64,000 bases of DNA from CBDCMJ01 sp965224325 (lineage in GTDB: Bacteria; Chloroflexota; Dehalococcoidia; Lucifugimonadales; UBA3495), in contig CBDCYT010000007.1 in assembly GCA_965224325.1 (NCBI GenBank), positions 124,001 through 188,000 on the forward strand, given 5' to 3'. Within the stretch, counting starts at the first letter, position 1; every line of letters starts with the position of its first letter. Shown here piece after piece: positions 1 through 8,481 of this stretch. The translations under genes and the position numbers were made by a program. The notes below the pieces were generated by a model. That model made no database searches. It was not told the origin of the DNA and saw only the letters and a list, made by a program, of their open reading frames with translations.

Positions 1-750
1 GAAGTGGCCGAAGCGGCCACCGGGCCGTTGTGGTTTCAGCTATACCACCGCGGCTACGAATACACCGAGATGCTGGTGCATCGGGCCGAAGAAGCCGGGT
101 TCAAGGCCATCTGTATGACCGTCGACACTCCCGTCGCCAGCCCCAAGGAGAAGGACCTGCGTAACCAGTACGAACGCAGGTTGGAGCTGGGCAACTTCCG
201 AGGTATGGAACGCGAGCGCAGCGAAATCAGCGGCACCGACGACACTCCAAGTTGGGCCGTGTCTCGGGCCACTCCGTTGACCTGGAAGGAACTGGAATGG
301 TTGAGGGGCCTGACCTCGTTACCCTTGGTGCTCAAGGGTATCCGGACCGCCGAAGACGCCCACATAGCGGTTGAGAACGGTGTCGAGGGCATACTGGTCT
401 CAACTCACGGCGGCCGGCAGTTGGACATGACCATGGGCGCCATAGAAATGGTGCCGGAGGTGGTGGTGGCAGCTAAGGGCCGGGCCGAGGTGTACGTGGA
501 TTCAGGGGTTCGCCGGGGCAGCGACGTGGTCAAAGCCTTGGCGCTTGGCGCTCGTGCCGTGGCTATAGGGCGTCCGCTGTACTGGGGACTGGCGGTCGAC
601 GGGGCTGACGGGGTTCACGGCGTGCTGGAACTGCTCCGGGAAGAGGTCGACCGGTGCCTGGCGTACTGCGGCCAGACTAACATTCGGGAACTGGAACCGG
701 GGCTGATCAACGTTCCCTACGGTTGGGGCGCGGGAACCACTGCTCCTTAG
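1..750 (+). CDS. FMN-dependent alpha-hydroxy-acid oxidase/dehydrogenase (3' part)
   Basis: C-terminal 249 codons of a gene that begins before the window. The family oxidises 2-hydroxy acids such as lactate or glycolate to 2-oxo acids using FMN in a TIM barrel. Numbering from the GTG at position 4, I see the lysine of LVLKGI (111), the active-site histidine of STHGGRQLD (135) with the substrate-binding arginine (138), and the FMN-phosphate segment VDSGVRRGSDVVKALALGA (166-184). The active-site signature usually reads S-N-H-G-G; here it is S-T-H-G-G. The substrate (lactate, glycolate, mandelate or other) cannot be decided because the N-terminal half is missing. The GTG at 4 is internal, not a real start. 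Confidence 0.9.
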   Translation, partial: EVAEAATGPLWFQLYHRGYEYTEMLVHRAEEAGFKAICMTVDTPVASPKEKDLRNQYERRLELGNFRGMERERSEISGTDDTPSWAVSRATPLTWKELEWLRGLTSLPLVLKGIRTAEDAHIAVENGVEGILVSTHGGRQLDMTMGAIEMVPEVVVAAKGRAEVYVDSGVRRGSDVVKALALGARAVAIGRPLYWGLAVDGADGVHGVLELLREEVDRCLAYCGQTNIRELEPGLINVPYGWGAGTTAP

Positions 751-766
751 CGGGGCGCCGTCAAGG

Positions 767-1420
767 TCACAGCGGCCATTGCTCCATGTTGTAGGCCATG
801 TCCCAGAACATGTACTCGTAGCGACTGCTGATCAAGAACGCCTCCCGCATGGCCTCCAGCTCACTGGGGCCCGCTTGCAGGGCCATCGCGTCCACGAAGC
901 CCCTCCAGGCCTCCACGCTGTCCTGGAGCAACCCGGCAACGTAGAACGCTGTCCATTGGCCGTATAGCGGATGTTCAGAAGCCCCAAGTTGGGTTTTGAA
1001 CTCGTGGTAGGTCCAGGGGCAAGGCAACAGCGCCGCGGCCGTGGGACCAAGCCCGTGCAGGGCAGCCGTCTTCAACATGTGGTCCACGTAGGCGGTGTTG
1101 GTGGGTGAAGGTTTGGTCCGCTCAACCTGTTCCAGGCTAATCCCTGCCGCTGCCACCAATTGATGATGGAGGGGCCGTTCCACAGGGGTCAACACCCGGC
1201 GGGACAACTCTGTGAGGGTCTGGGAATCGGGCGCCTTGGCTAGAGCCAACGCAACGGTCCTGGCGAATCCCTCCAAATAGTGATAGTCCTGCGCCAGGTA
1301 GTACTGGAATTTCTCCAAGGGCAAGCTCCCGTCCTTGATCTCCAGTAGGAACGGCTGCTGAAAAATTCGGTTCCAGACGGGCTCCGTCTCGGCCCTCAAC
1401 TGTTGGCTAAAGCTTTCCAT
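767..1420 (-). CDS. TenA-family (thiaminase II-like) protein
   Basis: 217 residues, the usual length for TenA/HemO-superfamily all-helical proteins. Classical TenA hydrolyses aminopyrimidine in thiamin salvage. The residues aligning with the Bacillus TenA active site appear present: Asp45 in YLAQDYHYL, Cys134 in LLPCPWTY and Glu202 in RYEYMFWDMAY. The start ATG at 1420 overlaps the last 14 bases of the upstream acyl-CoA ligase gene, with a GGAGAGGTG ribosome site inside that gene, so the two are probably translationally coupled. No thiamin gene or TPP riboswitch is visible nearby, so the substrate may not be a thiamin fragment; the linkage to an acyl-CoA ligase suggests a catabolic role, which is inference. 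Confidence 0.82.
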   Translation of the reverse strand: MESFSQQLRAETEPVWNRIFQQPFLLEIKDGSLPLEKFQYYLAQDYHYLEGFARTVALALAKAPDSQTLTELSRRVLTPVERPLHHQLVAAAGISLEQVERTKPSPTNTAYVDHMLKTAALHGLGPTAAALLPCPWTYHEFKTQLGASEHPLYGQWTAFYVAGLLQDSVEAWRGFVDAMALQAGPSELEAMREAFLISSRYEYMFWDMAYNMEQWPL

Positions 1421-3074
1421 CCGTCACCTCTCCGGCCCGCTCCACTTCCCACTGACGCAACTCCACCCTGCGGATCTTGCCGCTTATGGTTTTTGGCAAC
1501 TCGGATACGAACTCTATGGCCCGGGGGTACTTGTAGGGAGCCGTGATGTCCTTCACGTGGTCTTGGAGGCTGATAACCAGTTCTTCCGAGGACACGTAGC
1601 CAGGCTTCAAGATGACAAAGGCCTTGACGATCTCCCCTCGGACCGCGTCGGGGCTGGCCACTACGGCGGACTCGGCAACCGACGGGTGTTCGATCAACGC
1701 GCTTTCCACTTCGAAGGGACCGATACGATAACCGGCTGATATGATCACGTCATCGGCCCGGCCCACGAACCAATAGTAGCCGTCCTCGTCCTTATAGGCT
1801 TTATCCCCCGTCAAATACCAGTCTCCTACAAAGGAGCGTGCCATGCCTTCCGGGTCTTTCCAGTACTCCTGAAAAAGTCCCACGGGCCGGGTTGGTTTTA
1901 CTTTGACGGCGATCTGCCCCTCTTCTCCGGCTGGGAGTTCGCTGCCGTAATCGTCCACAATGGCTATTTCAAATCCTGGCATCGGCTTTCCCATAGAGCC
2001 GGGCCGGACCGGCAGGCATTGGTAATTAGCTACCAGCAGCACCGTCTCGGTCTGCCCATAGCCGTCGTAAATGGTTAGGCCTGTGCCGTCCTCCCACTTT
2101 TTCATTACCTCCGGGTTCAGGGGTTCACCGGCGCTAGTGCAATGGCGAAGATTGGGCAAATCATACTGGTCTAGGTCTTCCAGCACCATCATGCGGTAGG
2201 CTGTTGGCGGAGCACAAAACGACGTGACACCGTAGTCGGCTACGATTCGCAGAGTTTGCCGCGCATCGAATCTGCCTCTAGCGTCATGTTGTAATATCGC
2301 CGCCCCCTGGGTCCACTGCCCGAACAGCTTCCCGTAAGCCGCCTTGGCCCACCCCGTGTCCGACAGCGTCCACTGGAGGTCTGTGGACTTGAGATCGTGC
2401 CAATATTTGGCTGTAAGGACGTGCCCAATACCGTAAGATGCCTGGGTGTGCAACACCATCTTGGGATAACCTACGGTGCCGGACGTAAAGTAGATAAGTA
2501 AGGGGTCATCGCTGCGGGTCGGCTCCGCGTCGCTCAATCGGGGAGAGGCCTCCACCATCATTTGATCGTAGGATAGCCAGCCTCGCTTTGTTCCTCGCAC
2601 CATTATCAAGTGCCTCAGCGACTCGCAGGACGCCGCGGCTTCCTCGACCTTGGTTGCGTTCTCCGGGTCGGTTATAGCCGCGACTCCCTCCGCCTGGTTT
2701 ACGCGGTACTCGATGTCCCCGGCGGTGCACAGGGTGGTCGCCGGCATGGGCACTGCGCCCAGCTTCATCATTCCGATCATAGCCGCATACCACTCCGGCA
2801 CCCTGGGCAGCATCACGAATACCCGGTCGCCTTTTCCGATGCCCAGACTGCGGAGGGCGTTGGCAAACCTGTTGGACTGCACCTTCAGGTCCCAGAAGGT
2901 GTGCTGCTGCGCGTGTTCCCCGGTTGGGTCAACCGATATCAAAGCCAACTTCGTGCGGTCTTCCGCCCAACGGTCCAAGATGTCGAAGCCGAAGTTAAAA
3001 TACTCCGGGACTTCCAGTCTCTCGTTGCGATAGGTAGCTTCGTAGTCTTGCATATTCGGCGCTGCTGCTTTCAT
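1407..3074 (-). CDS. AMP-forming acyl-CoA ligase (medium-chain/ACSM type)
   Basis: 555 residues from the ATG at 3074, which has an AGGGGG site just upstream; the reading frame stays open farther upstream but that part overlaps the divergent gene and lacks family similarity. It is an ANL-superfamily enzyme that activates a carboxylic acid to its acyl-CoA via an acyl-adenylate. Visible motifs: P-loop FTSGTVGYPKM (about 197-207), GYGQTE, the hinge region YLTGDKAYKDEDGYYWFVGRADDVI split around the conserved aspartate, and the C-terminal PKTISGKIRR carrying the adenylation lysine. The TSGTVGYPKMVLHTQ pattern resembles medium-chain acyl-CoA synthetases. It is first in a two-gene unit with the TenA-like gene. 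The acid substrate is unknown. Confidence 0.88.
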   Translation of the reverse strand: MKAAAPNMQDYEATYRNERLEVPEYFNFGFDILDRWAEDRTKLALISVDPTGEHAQQHTFWDLKVQSNRFANALRSLGIGKGDRVFVMLPRVPEWYAAMIGMMKLGAVPMPATTLCTAGDIEYRVNQAEGVAAITDPENATKVEEAAASCESLRHLIMVRGTKRGWLSYDQMMVEASPRLSDAEPTRSDDPLLIYFTSGTVGYPKMVLHTQASYGIGHVLTAKYWHDLKSTDLQWTLSDTGWAKAAYGKLFGQWTQGAAILQHDARGRFDARQTLRIVADYGVTSFCAPPTAYRMMVLEDLDQYDLPNLRHCTSAGEPLNPEVMKKWEDGTGLTIYDGYGQTETVLLVANYQCLPVRPGSMGKPMPGFEIAIVDDYGSELPAGEEGQIAVKVKPTRPVGLFQEYWKDPEGMARSFVGDWYLTGDKAYKDEDGYYWFVGRADDVIISAGYRIGPFEVESALIEHPSVAESAVVASPDAVRGEIVKAFVILKPGYVSSEELVISLQDHVKDITAPYKYPRAIEFVSELPKTISGKIRRVELRQWEVERAGEVTDGKL

Positions 3075-3339
3075 ATTCCCCCTGTTGGCCGGGTCCGCGC
3101 CAGTGTATTTTACATCCAGACGCCGTTCTAGGTGAAGCGGGCGATGACCATTCGCCCGGGGTATAATTGACTTCGTCACGTTCCGGTCGAGTTGGTTTTG
3201 GCCCAGTGTCCAGTCTCGGCGCTGCCAACGGGGATGGCGAGGCCAACTTGGCCTCCACCTTAAGGGCCATGCCAAGTCTCTGAATAAATTACCTGCCGAG
3301 TATTCACGTGGCTTTAGCTCATCTAGGAGGTCAGCTAGC

Positions 3340-3789
3340 GTGGTGCGAAGTAACGCTGAAACAGTCGAAGAATATCTCGCCGAATTGCCGCCCGATAGAC
3401 GGGAGACCATCGCCGCCATTCGGAAAGTGGTCCTCGACAACTTGCCTCCCGGTTACGAAGAGACTATGTACTTCGGCATGATTGGCTACGTCATACCATT
3501 GGAGAGATACCCGGAGACGTACAATAAGCAGCCCTTGGGATACGTAGCTCTCGCTTCGCAGAAACATTACATGTCGTTGTATTTGATGAACGTTTACGGG
3601 GATTCAGACACTGAACGGTGGTTTAAGAGGGAGTACGAGGCCAGCGGCAAAAAGCTAAATATGGGCAAGTCGTGCGTACGTTTTAAGTCGTTAGATGATC
3701 TGCCCGTTAACCTGATCGCCAAGGCCGTCGCCCGCACAACTACGGAGAGCTACATCGAGACATACGAAGCTTCCAGGCGTCGAACTTAA
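3340..3789 (+). CDS. DUF1801 (YdhG-like) domain protein
   Basis: 149 residues. GTG start at 3340 chosen because AGGAGG lies at 3325-3330, nine bases upstream. The sequence follows the DUF1801/YdhG pattern: an N-terminal helix region with PPDRRETIAAIRKVV, then YEETMYFGMIGY and a beta-rich part with KHYMSLYLMN, ending in SCVRFKSLDDLP. Proteins of this fold are small, cytoplasmic and without an established biochemical role. It stands alone, divergent from the acyl-CoA ligase and convergent with the enoyl-CoA hydratase. Confidence 0.78.
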   Translation: MVRSNAETVEEYLAELPPDRRETIAAIRKVVLDNLPPGYEETMYFGMIGYVIPLERYPETYNKQPLGYVALASQKHYMSLYLMNVYGDSDTERWFKREYEASGKKLNMGKSCVRFKSLDDLPVNLIAKAVARTTTESYIETYEASRRRT

Positions 3790-3948
3790 AGCGGCTACAG
3801 GAGCCCGGCGGCGCCAATCCTTCGCCGTGCCACGATGAATGCCGTGCTGTTATTGATTGGCGGAATTTGCGCCGGTGGCGCCGTCAGTAAGCCGTTGGCG
3901 GCGTGACGTAGAGAACCCCGTTGGATGATCAAGGACCGTGGCGCGTTA

Positions 3949-4758
3949 TTAATGCAGCCCGGATCCAGCTGAGGGGAAGTTGGGGGCGCGCTTCTCCTTG
4001 ACCGCAGCCAAGCCCTCACGGACGTCTTCGCCGAAGAAGCCCAACATTTCGGTGGCGAGAGAGTAGTCAAACGCGGTGTGAGCGCCCATCCGCAGCCACT
4101 GGTTAAGCGCGCGCTTGGTGAAGCGGATGGATGGCTGGGAGCCATTCGCCAGCTTTGTGGCCACCTCCATGGCCTTTGGCATGAGCTCTTCCGAAGGCGT
4201 CACCATGCTGACCAATCCGATGCGCTCAGCCTCTTTGCCGTCCAGGAAGTCACAAGTCAGCAAATAGTATTTGGCCTTGGCCATGCTTATAAGCAATGGC
4301 CAAATAAGGGCGGCGTGGTCCCCGGCGGCCACTCCCAACCGGGTATGCCCGTCGGTGAACCGGGCCTTCTCTGAAGCTATGGAGATGTCGGCCAGCAGCG
4401 CCACGGCCAGACCCGCGCCTACGGCCACGCCGTTGATGGCCGAGACCACCGGCTTGTCCAGGTTGATCATGTTATGGACTATATCGCTGGCCTCCTGCAT
4501 GTTACTGGCGACAACCTCCGGGTTGCCCAGGGCCTGCTCGATCATCTCGAAGTCGCCTCCCGCGGAGAAGGCCTTCCCAGCTCCGGTGACCACGGCGACT
4601 CTCACCTCCGGGTCTTTTCCTAAATCCACCCAGATGCGGCTCAACTCGTTGTGCAGCTTGAAGTTAGTGGCGTTATACACTTCGGGCCGGTTCAGAGTCA
4701 GGAGGGCGATCCCCGCGTCCTTCTCTATTAGCAGATGCTGGTAGCTGCTGTAGTCCAT
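3949..4758 (-). CDS. Enoyl-CoA hydratase/isomerase (crotonase) family protein
   Basis: 269 residues with both crotonase oxyanion-hole segments: GAGKAFSAGGDF (59-70) and INGVAVGAGLAVALLADI (108-125). The region that normally carries the first catalytic glutamate (F-x-x-P-E) reads FTDGHTRLGVAAGDHAA (134-150), so the usual hydratase Glu is not obvious; this subgroup may catalyse another crotonase reaction such as hydrolysis, lyase or isomerase chemistry. The start ATG at 4758 has a GGAGG site. It ends a minus-strand run with two CoA-transferases 52 bases upstream, which points to degradation of an acid activated by CoA transfer. Confidence 0.88.
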   Translation of the reverse strand: MDYSSYQHLLIEKDAGIALLTLNRPEVYNATNFKLHNELSRIWVDLGKDPEVRVAVVTGAGKAFSAGGDFEMIEQALGNPEVVASNMQEASDIVHNMINLDKPVVSAINGVAVGAGLAVALLADISIASEKARFTDGHTRLGVAAGDHAALIWPLLISMAKAKYYLLTCDFLDGKEAERIGLVSMVTPSEELMPKAMEVATKLANGSQPSIRFTKRALNQWLRMGAHTAFDYSLATEMLGFFGEDVREGLAAVKEKRAPNFPSAGSGLH

Positions 4759-4810
4759 GACGCAACCTCCGCGGCGAGTTGGGTGGGTCTACGGACCGCT
4801 CCTACGCCGG

Positions 4811-6028
4811 TCAGTAAATCACTTCATCCGAGCACAGCCGGTCGAATTCTTGGCGCGGCAAGCCCAACAATTCTTGAAATACGTACGGGTTGTCCTCACC
4901 GATATTGCTGTAGTGGCCGAGCTCCGCTGGAGTTTCCGACAAGTGGGCCGGAATGCTCCACGCGATGCTGCCGCCTTCCTTCCACTGAGAGGCCGCAGTT
5001 CCCCGCTCAGCTTCATAGTATCTCGTGGAGTGATAGAAATCCCTCGCTTTCAGGTGCGGACTATTGTATAGGTCCTGCCCCTGGGAAACGATGCTAGCGG
5101 CCACTCCCGCTTGCTGGAGGGTCTCCATGACGTCTTCCGCAGTCCGCTCAGAGGTCCAACTGCTGACGTGCTCATCCAACGCGTCCTGGTTACGAGAGCG
5201 GTCCAGCACCGTCGGGTAGTCTCGGCTCCACTGGGGGCTGTCCATCGCCTTGCACAGCGCAATCCACTCATCATCGCCGTAAACAGCAATGGCGCAGTAC
5301 CGCCCTTCGCCCAGACAAGGGTAGACTCCATGGGGCACAGCGGCTTGGTCCCGGTTGTCCATCCGTTCCGGGGCTCGTTCGTTGGCCTGGTAATCCAGCA
5401 GGGCCGGGCCGGAGGTGACCGCTCCAGACCCGAAGATGGAAGATTCCAGGGTTGCCACCTGCCCGGTGAGTTGCCGGCGTATCAGAGCGCCAATTACCGC
5501 CACCGGCTGAAACACGCCGGTGTGGTAGTCAGAGTAGGAAGTATTAACCGTCACCGGCGGCATATCCGGCGGCCCGCTCATCATGGAGACGCCTGACATG
5601 TGCTGGACCAGGATTCCGTAAGACTTATACGTGTAATAGGGGCCGTGTCCCCCCAGTCCCGTCTGCCACATGATGATGATGTCCGGCCGGGATTGTCTTA
5701 CTTGAGGGAAGTCGATGCCCCACCTTTCCAGGATGTTGCGTCGGAAGTTGGTCATGAACACGTCGCTGACCTTGATCAACTCTAAGAACTGGTCTCTGCC
5801 CTCGGGCGTTCGCACGTCTAGAGTTACCCGCTTCTTGTGAGTTTGGAAATCGGGCTGGCCTGCGCCTCTAGACCAGGCTGGAATGAAGGTCATTTCGTCC
5901 AGCACCTTGTTGGTCTCGACTTTAATGACCTCAGCCCCCAGGGAAGCCAGGATCCGGCCCGTTAACGGCAATGCCACGTAGGGCCCCAACTCCACCACAC
6001 GTAATCCTCGCAGCGCTTGTCCGGTCAT
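4811..6028 (-). CDS. Class III (CaiB/BaiF) CoA-transferase, catalytic-Asp subunit
   Basis: 405 residues, standard family length. Opens with LRGLRVVELGPYVALPLTGRILASLGAEVIKVE (two adjoining conserved segments) and has the catalytic aspartate at 167 in the stretch SYSDYHTGVF, at the position of Asp169 in formyl-CoA transferase. Such enzymes move CoA between carboxylic acids through an enzyme-linked anhydride and thioester. It lies 27 bases after a second family III gene whose aspartate appears absent, suggesting a heteromeric transferase. No strong ribosome site precedes the ATG at 6028, consistent with coupling to the upstream gene. Acceptor and donor acids are unknown. Confidence 0.9.
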   Translation of the reverse strand: MTGQALRGLRVVELGPYVALPLTGRILASLGAEVIKVETNKVLDEMTFIPAWSRGAGQPDFQTHKKRVTLDVRTPEGRDQFLELIKVSDVFMTNFRRNILERWGIDFPQVRQSRPDIIIMWQTGLGGHGPYYTYKSYGILVQHMSGVSMMSGPPDMPPVTVNTSYSDYHTGVFQPVAVIGALIRRQLTGQVATLESSIFGSGAVTSGPALLDYQANERAPERMDNRDQAAVPHGVYPCLGEGRYCAIAVYGDDEWIALCKAMDSPQWSRDYPTVLDRSRNQDALDEHVSSWTSERTAEDVMETLQQAGVAASIVSQGQDLYNSPHLKARDFYHSTRYYEAERGTAASQWKEGGSIAWSIPAHLSETPAELGHYSNIGEDNPYVFQELLGLPRQEFDRLCSDEVIY

Positions 6029-6055
6029 AATGTTTCGCCCGTCTAAAATACCGGT

Positions 6056-7291
6056 TTAAATAATCCCAGAGGCCCGCAAAGAAACTAAGTCAGCCCTCTC
6101 GAAGCCCAATTCACCACAGTAGACCGCCTCGTTGTCTTGGCCCAAACTCGGCGCCGGCTTGGCGGAGGGAGACACTTCTTGGCTGTTGAATACCCCCAAC
6201 GGATACCTGAGGCTGCCCACTTCAGGGTGCTCCACTTCGGTCCAGAACCGGCTGGCTTCTAGTTGGGGGTCTTCCAGCAGATCAGCAACACCGTTGACCG
6301 GTATAAACACCAGGTTTCGCTTCTGTCCTTCGTGGAAGAGCTCTTCAGAGGTGAACTTGGTGGTGAACTCGATGAACATGGCGGTGATCATGTCTATGTG
6401 GGGCGCCCTCTCCTGGTTGCCTCCCCGGTATTTCTCGTCAAGTATCTCTTCGTTGCCGGTTACCTCGTAAATCCACTCGGCAAGCGCTTCCCATTCCCGG
6501 GGAGTAATAACGCCGGCCGAGATCCAACCGTCCTGGGAAGGATAGGCGCCCAGCGGAATTACCAGGGTAGAGTTGGTGCCCACCCTGGTCACGTTCTGTT
6601 CTTGTTGCATCCAAAGCAAGGCCGGATGAGCGTCGGAGTAGTAGGTAATTAACGATTCCTGCTGCGACACGTCGATGTATTGGCCGGCTCCGGATAAAAT
6701 GTCCCGGTAGTACAGGGCGGCGAGTATCGCCACCGCGGTGTATTGGGCGCCTGGAAAATGCGACTGTTCATTTCCCTGGCGGACAGGCGGTCCATCGGGA
6801 TCACCCGTAATCTGCATATATCCGCTGGCCGCCATGGCGATCAAATCGGAGGACTTGTAATTCTTCCAGGGGCCGCTTTGTCCGAAGGGCGTCACGGAAG
6901 CCATGACCAGCCCCGGGTTTGCTTCTTTTAGGTAATCATAGTCCAAACCCAGGCTCTTCAAGTAACCTACAGGGAATCCTTCCACCACCACGTCCGCATT
7001 GGATACCAGCTTCATGAAAATGTTCCGTCCTGAATCGGTCTCCAGATTGAGGGTTACGGACTTCTTGTTGGTGTTGTAGAAGAGGAAATACATGCTCCGT
7101 TCAGGATTGGGTATGTCTTCAAAGAACGGCCCCTTGGAGCGGCCGGGGTCACCCCCGGGCGGCTCCACCTTCAGCACGTCGGCCCCGTAATCTGCCAGGA
7201 GTTTGGTGCAAAACACGCCTGCGTACCCTCCCAAGTCAAGGATTCGGTAGGGCGGCAGGAGACTACTGTTTTGCGGGATTTTAGGGTTCAT
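6056..7291 (-). CDS. Class III (CaiB/BaiF) CoA-transferase, subunit lacking the usual Asp
   Basis: 411 residues. The N-terminus PYRILDLGGYAGVFCTKLL with ADYGADVLKVEPPGGDPGR is typical of CaiB/BaiF enzymes. Where family members normally carry the nucleophilic aspartate before the conserved helix, this one reads NEQSHFPGAQYTAVAIL (174-190), without an Asp. It is either a non-catalytic partner for the following gene, as in heteromeric benzylsuccinate CoA-transferase BbsEF, or uses another residue. A GGAG site (TTGGAGCCCA) precedes the ATG. It heads the run CoA-transferase, CoA-transferase, enoyl-CoA hydratase; an ABM monooxygenase gene lies 208 bases upstream on the same strand. Confidence 0.88.
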   Translation of the reverse strand: MNPKIPQNSSLLPPYRILDLGGYAGVFCTKLLADYGADVLKVEPPGGDPGRSKGPFFEDIPNPERSMYFLFYNTNKKSVTLNLETDSGRNIFMKLVSNADVVVEGFPVGYLKSLGLDYDYLKEANPGLVMASVTPFGQSGPWKNYKSSDLIAMAASGYMQITGDPDGPPVRQGNEQSHFPGAQYTAVAILAALYYRDILSGAGQYIDVSQQESLITYYSDAHPALLWMQQEQNVTRVGTNSTLVIPLGAYPSQDGWISAGVITPREWEALAEWIYEVTGNEEILDEKYRGGNQERAPHIDMITAMFIEFTTKFTSEELFHEGQKRNLVFIPVNGVADLLEDPQLEASRFWTEVEHPEVGSLRYPLGVFNSQEVSPSAKPAPSLGQDNEAVYCGELGFERADLVSLRASGII

Positions 7292-7499
7292 TGGGCTCCA
7301 ACGGGTGGAGTGAAGCGGGTGGATTAGGGTTTACAGTGCCGGGTGTTCTTGGGTAAGGGCCAAGGAGGCGTATAAAACGCCTCTAGACTGGTCCCACGCC
7401 GCTTATTGGAGTCAGTGAGACCAAGCTAGAGACCCTCTAGACATCTTTAACCGGGTGTGTCAACGGCAAGTCTAAAGTTAAGGGCTGGGCCCCTGTTTC

Positions 7500-7820
7500 C
7501 TAGTGACTAAAGGAGCTTTCATCCGATGGATATACTGGTGAGGTCTCGACGCGGGTGGGGTCCCCGTCGAACCATTCCTGCACCGTCTCCCGCCACTTGG
7601 TGTAATGAGGCATTTGGCGGTGCGCCACTTCCCACGATTCGCGGTCTTTGTACACCTCATACAGGTATACCGTATTGGGATCGTTGTTGTCTTCCAGTAC
7701 GTCGAACCTCAGGCAACCAGGCTCGTTTTTGTTGGAACCTTCGGCGTCGCCCATGGTGGCCTCCATGAATGCGTCGCGGTGACCGGGCTTTATCTTAATA
7801 GTAACGAACAGGGCGAACAT
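7500..7820 (-). CDS. ABM-domain (YgiN-like) putative monooxygenase
   Basis: 106 residues. Single antibiotic-biosynthesis-monooxygenase ferredoxin-like domain: FVTIKIKPGHRDAFMEAT at the start, EPGCLRFDVLED in the middle and YEVYKDRESWEVAHRQM-PHYTKW towards the end. Relatives include quinol monooxygenase YgiN and LsrG; many have no known substrate. The start ATG at 7820 has a perfect AAGGAGG site. It lies upstream of the CoA-transferase genes on the same strand, 208 bases away, so it may belong to the same pathway. Confidence 0.85.
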   Translation of the reverse strand: MFALFVTIKIKPGHRDAFMEATMGDAEGSNKNEPGCLRFDVLEDNNDPNTVYLYEVYKDRESWEVAHRQMPHYTKWRETVQEWFDGDPTRVETSPVYPSDESSFSH

Positions 7821-8173
7821 AGCGCCTCCTTAAGTGAAGCCATTGGGGATAAGGACTTGTCTTGCCCTAGCTGGCCGGGCGCCCAGACTCGCCGGCAGAG
7901 CCATTATATCCGGGCTGATAAGGTGGCACAAGGCGGGCGGAGACGCCGGTCCAAGGTCAGGGGTGACGGCAATGGGACGGGGGACGGATGCCGCAGATGA
8001 CAGGGGTTCTGGCCCGTTGTAAAATGAGCTAGGTCATTACCTGCGCACATTGCTTAACAAGCGTTAGGCAAGGACCATCTAATCATTATGGCACTGGGGC
8101 ACTGGGCTTTTCAGTGGACAGTGGTTGAATTACTCAGGGAAGCTAGCAGCCAAACTGCCAGGAGAGACTGTCA
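7821..8173. other. Intergenic region between divergent genes
   Basis: 353 bases between the ABM monooxygenase (minus) and the glutaredoxin-like gene (plus). I see no conserved coding frame, RNA gene or repeat; it presumably holds the two divergent promoters, none of which is close to consensus. Confidence 0.5.
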
Positions 8174-8389
8174 ATGGCCGATATTCCTGTGGTCTACACC
8201 CTAACCGTTTGTCCTGCTTGTGACTCGCTGCGCAACTCGTGGGGCCGCCAAGGTATCAAGTACGAAGAACGCTGCGTTGATCAGAGCCAAGAGGTCCTAG
8301 ACGAGGCGCTGGAATATGCGGATACGGTGCCAATCATCATCTACCCTGACGGAAGGGTGGAAATCGGTTTCGAAGGGCACACCGGTTGA
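8174..8389 (+). CDS. Small glutaredoxin-like protein (CPAC)
   Basis: 71 residues. Glutaredoxin/NrdH-type fold suggested by VVYTLTVCPACDSLR with the redox pair Cys13 and Cys16, the central IKYEERCVD strand, the cis-proline segment TVPIII (about 52-57) and a terminal YPDG-GFEG loop. It probably reduces disulfides or glutathione-type mixed disulfides in the cytoplasm. ATG at 8174 follows GGAGAG. It lies 92 bases before a thioredoxin-like gene on the same strand, and the two may form a small redox unit. Confidence 0.75.
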   Translation: MADIPVVYTLTVCPACDSLRNSWGRQGIKYEERCVDQSQEVLDEALEYADTVPIIIYPDGRVEIGFEGHTG

Positions 8390-8481
8390 GAGATCGGTTG
8401 ACGGGCTGGATGCCCGCCGCCAGGCAAACCCAGGAGTCGCCGCCGCCGTAATAACATACGAACGGCCAAGGAGTGAGCAAG

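Noticed and set aside
3075..3339. TPP riboswitch for the TenA-containing unit
   Set aside because: The conserved CTGAGA and ACCTG-ATCTGG elements of a TPP riboswitch were not found in the upstream region.
3075..3440. Extension of the acyl-CoA ligase frame upstream to 3440
   Set aside because: The extra 122 codons overlap the divergent DUF1801 gene, have no family similarity, and the ATG at 3074 has a good ribosome site.
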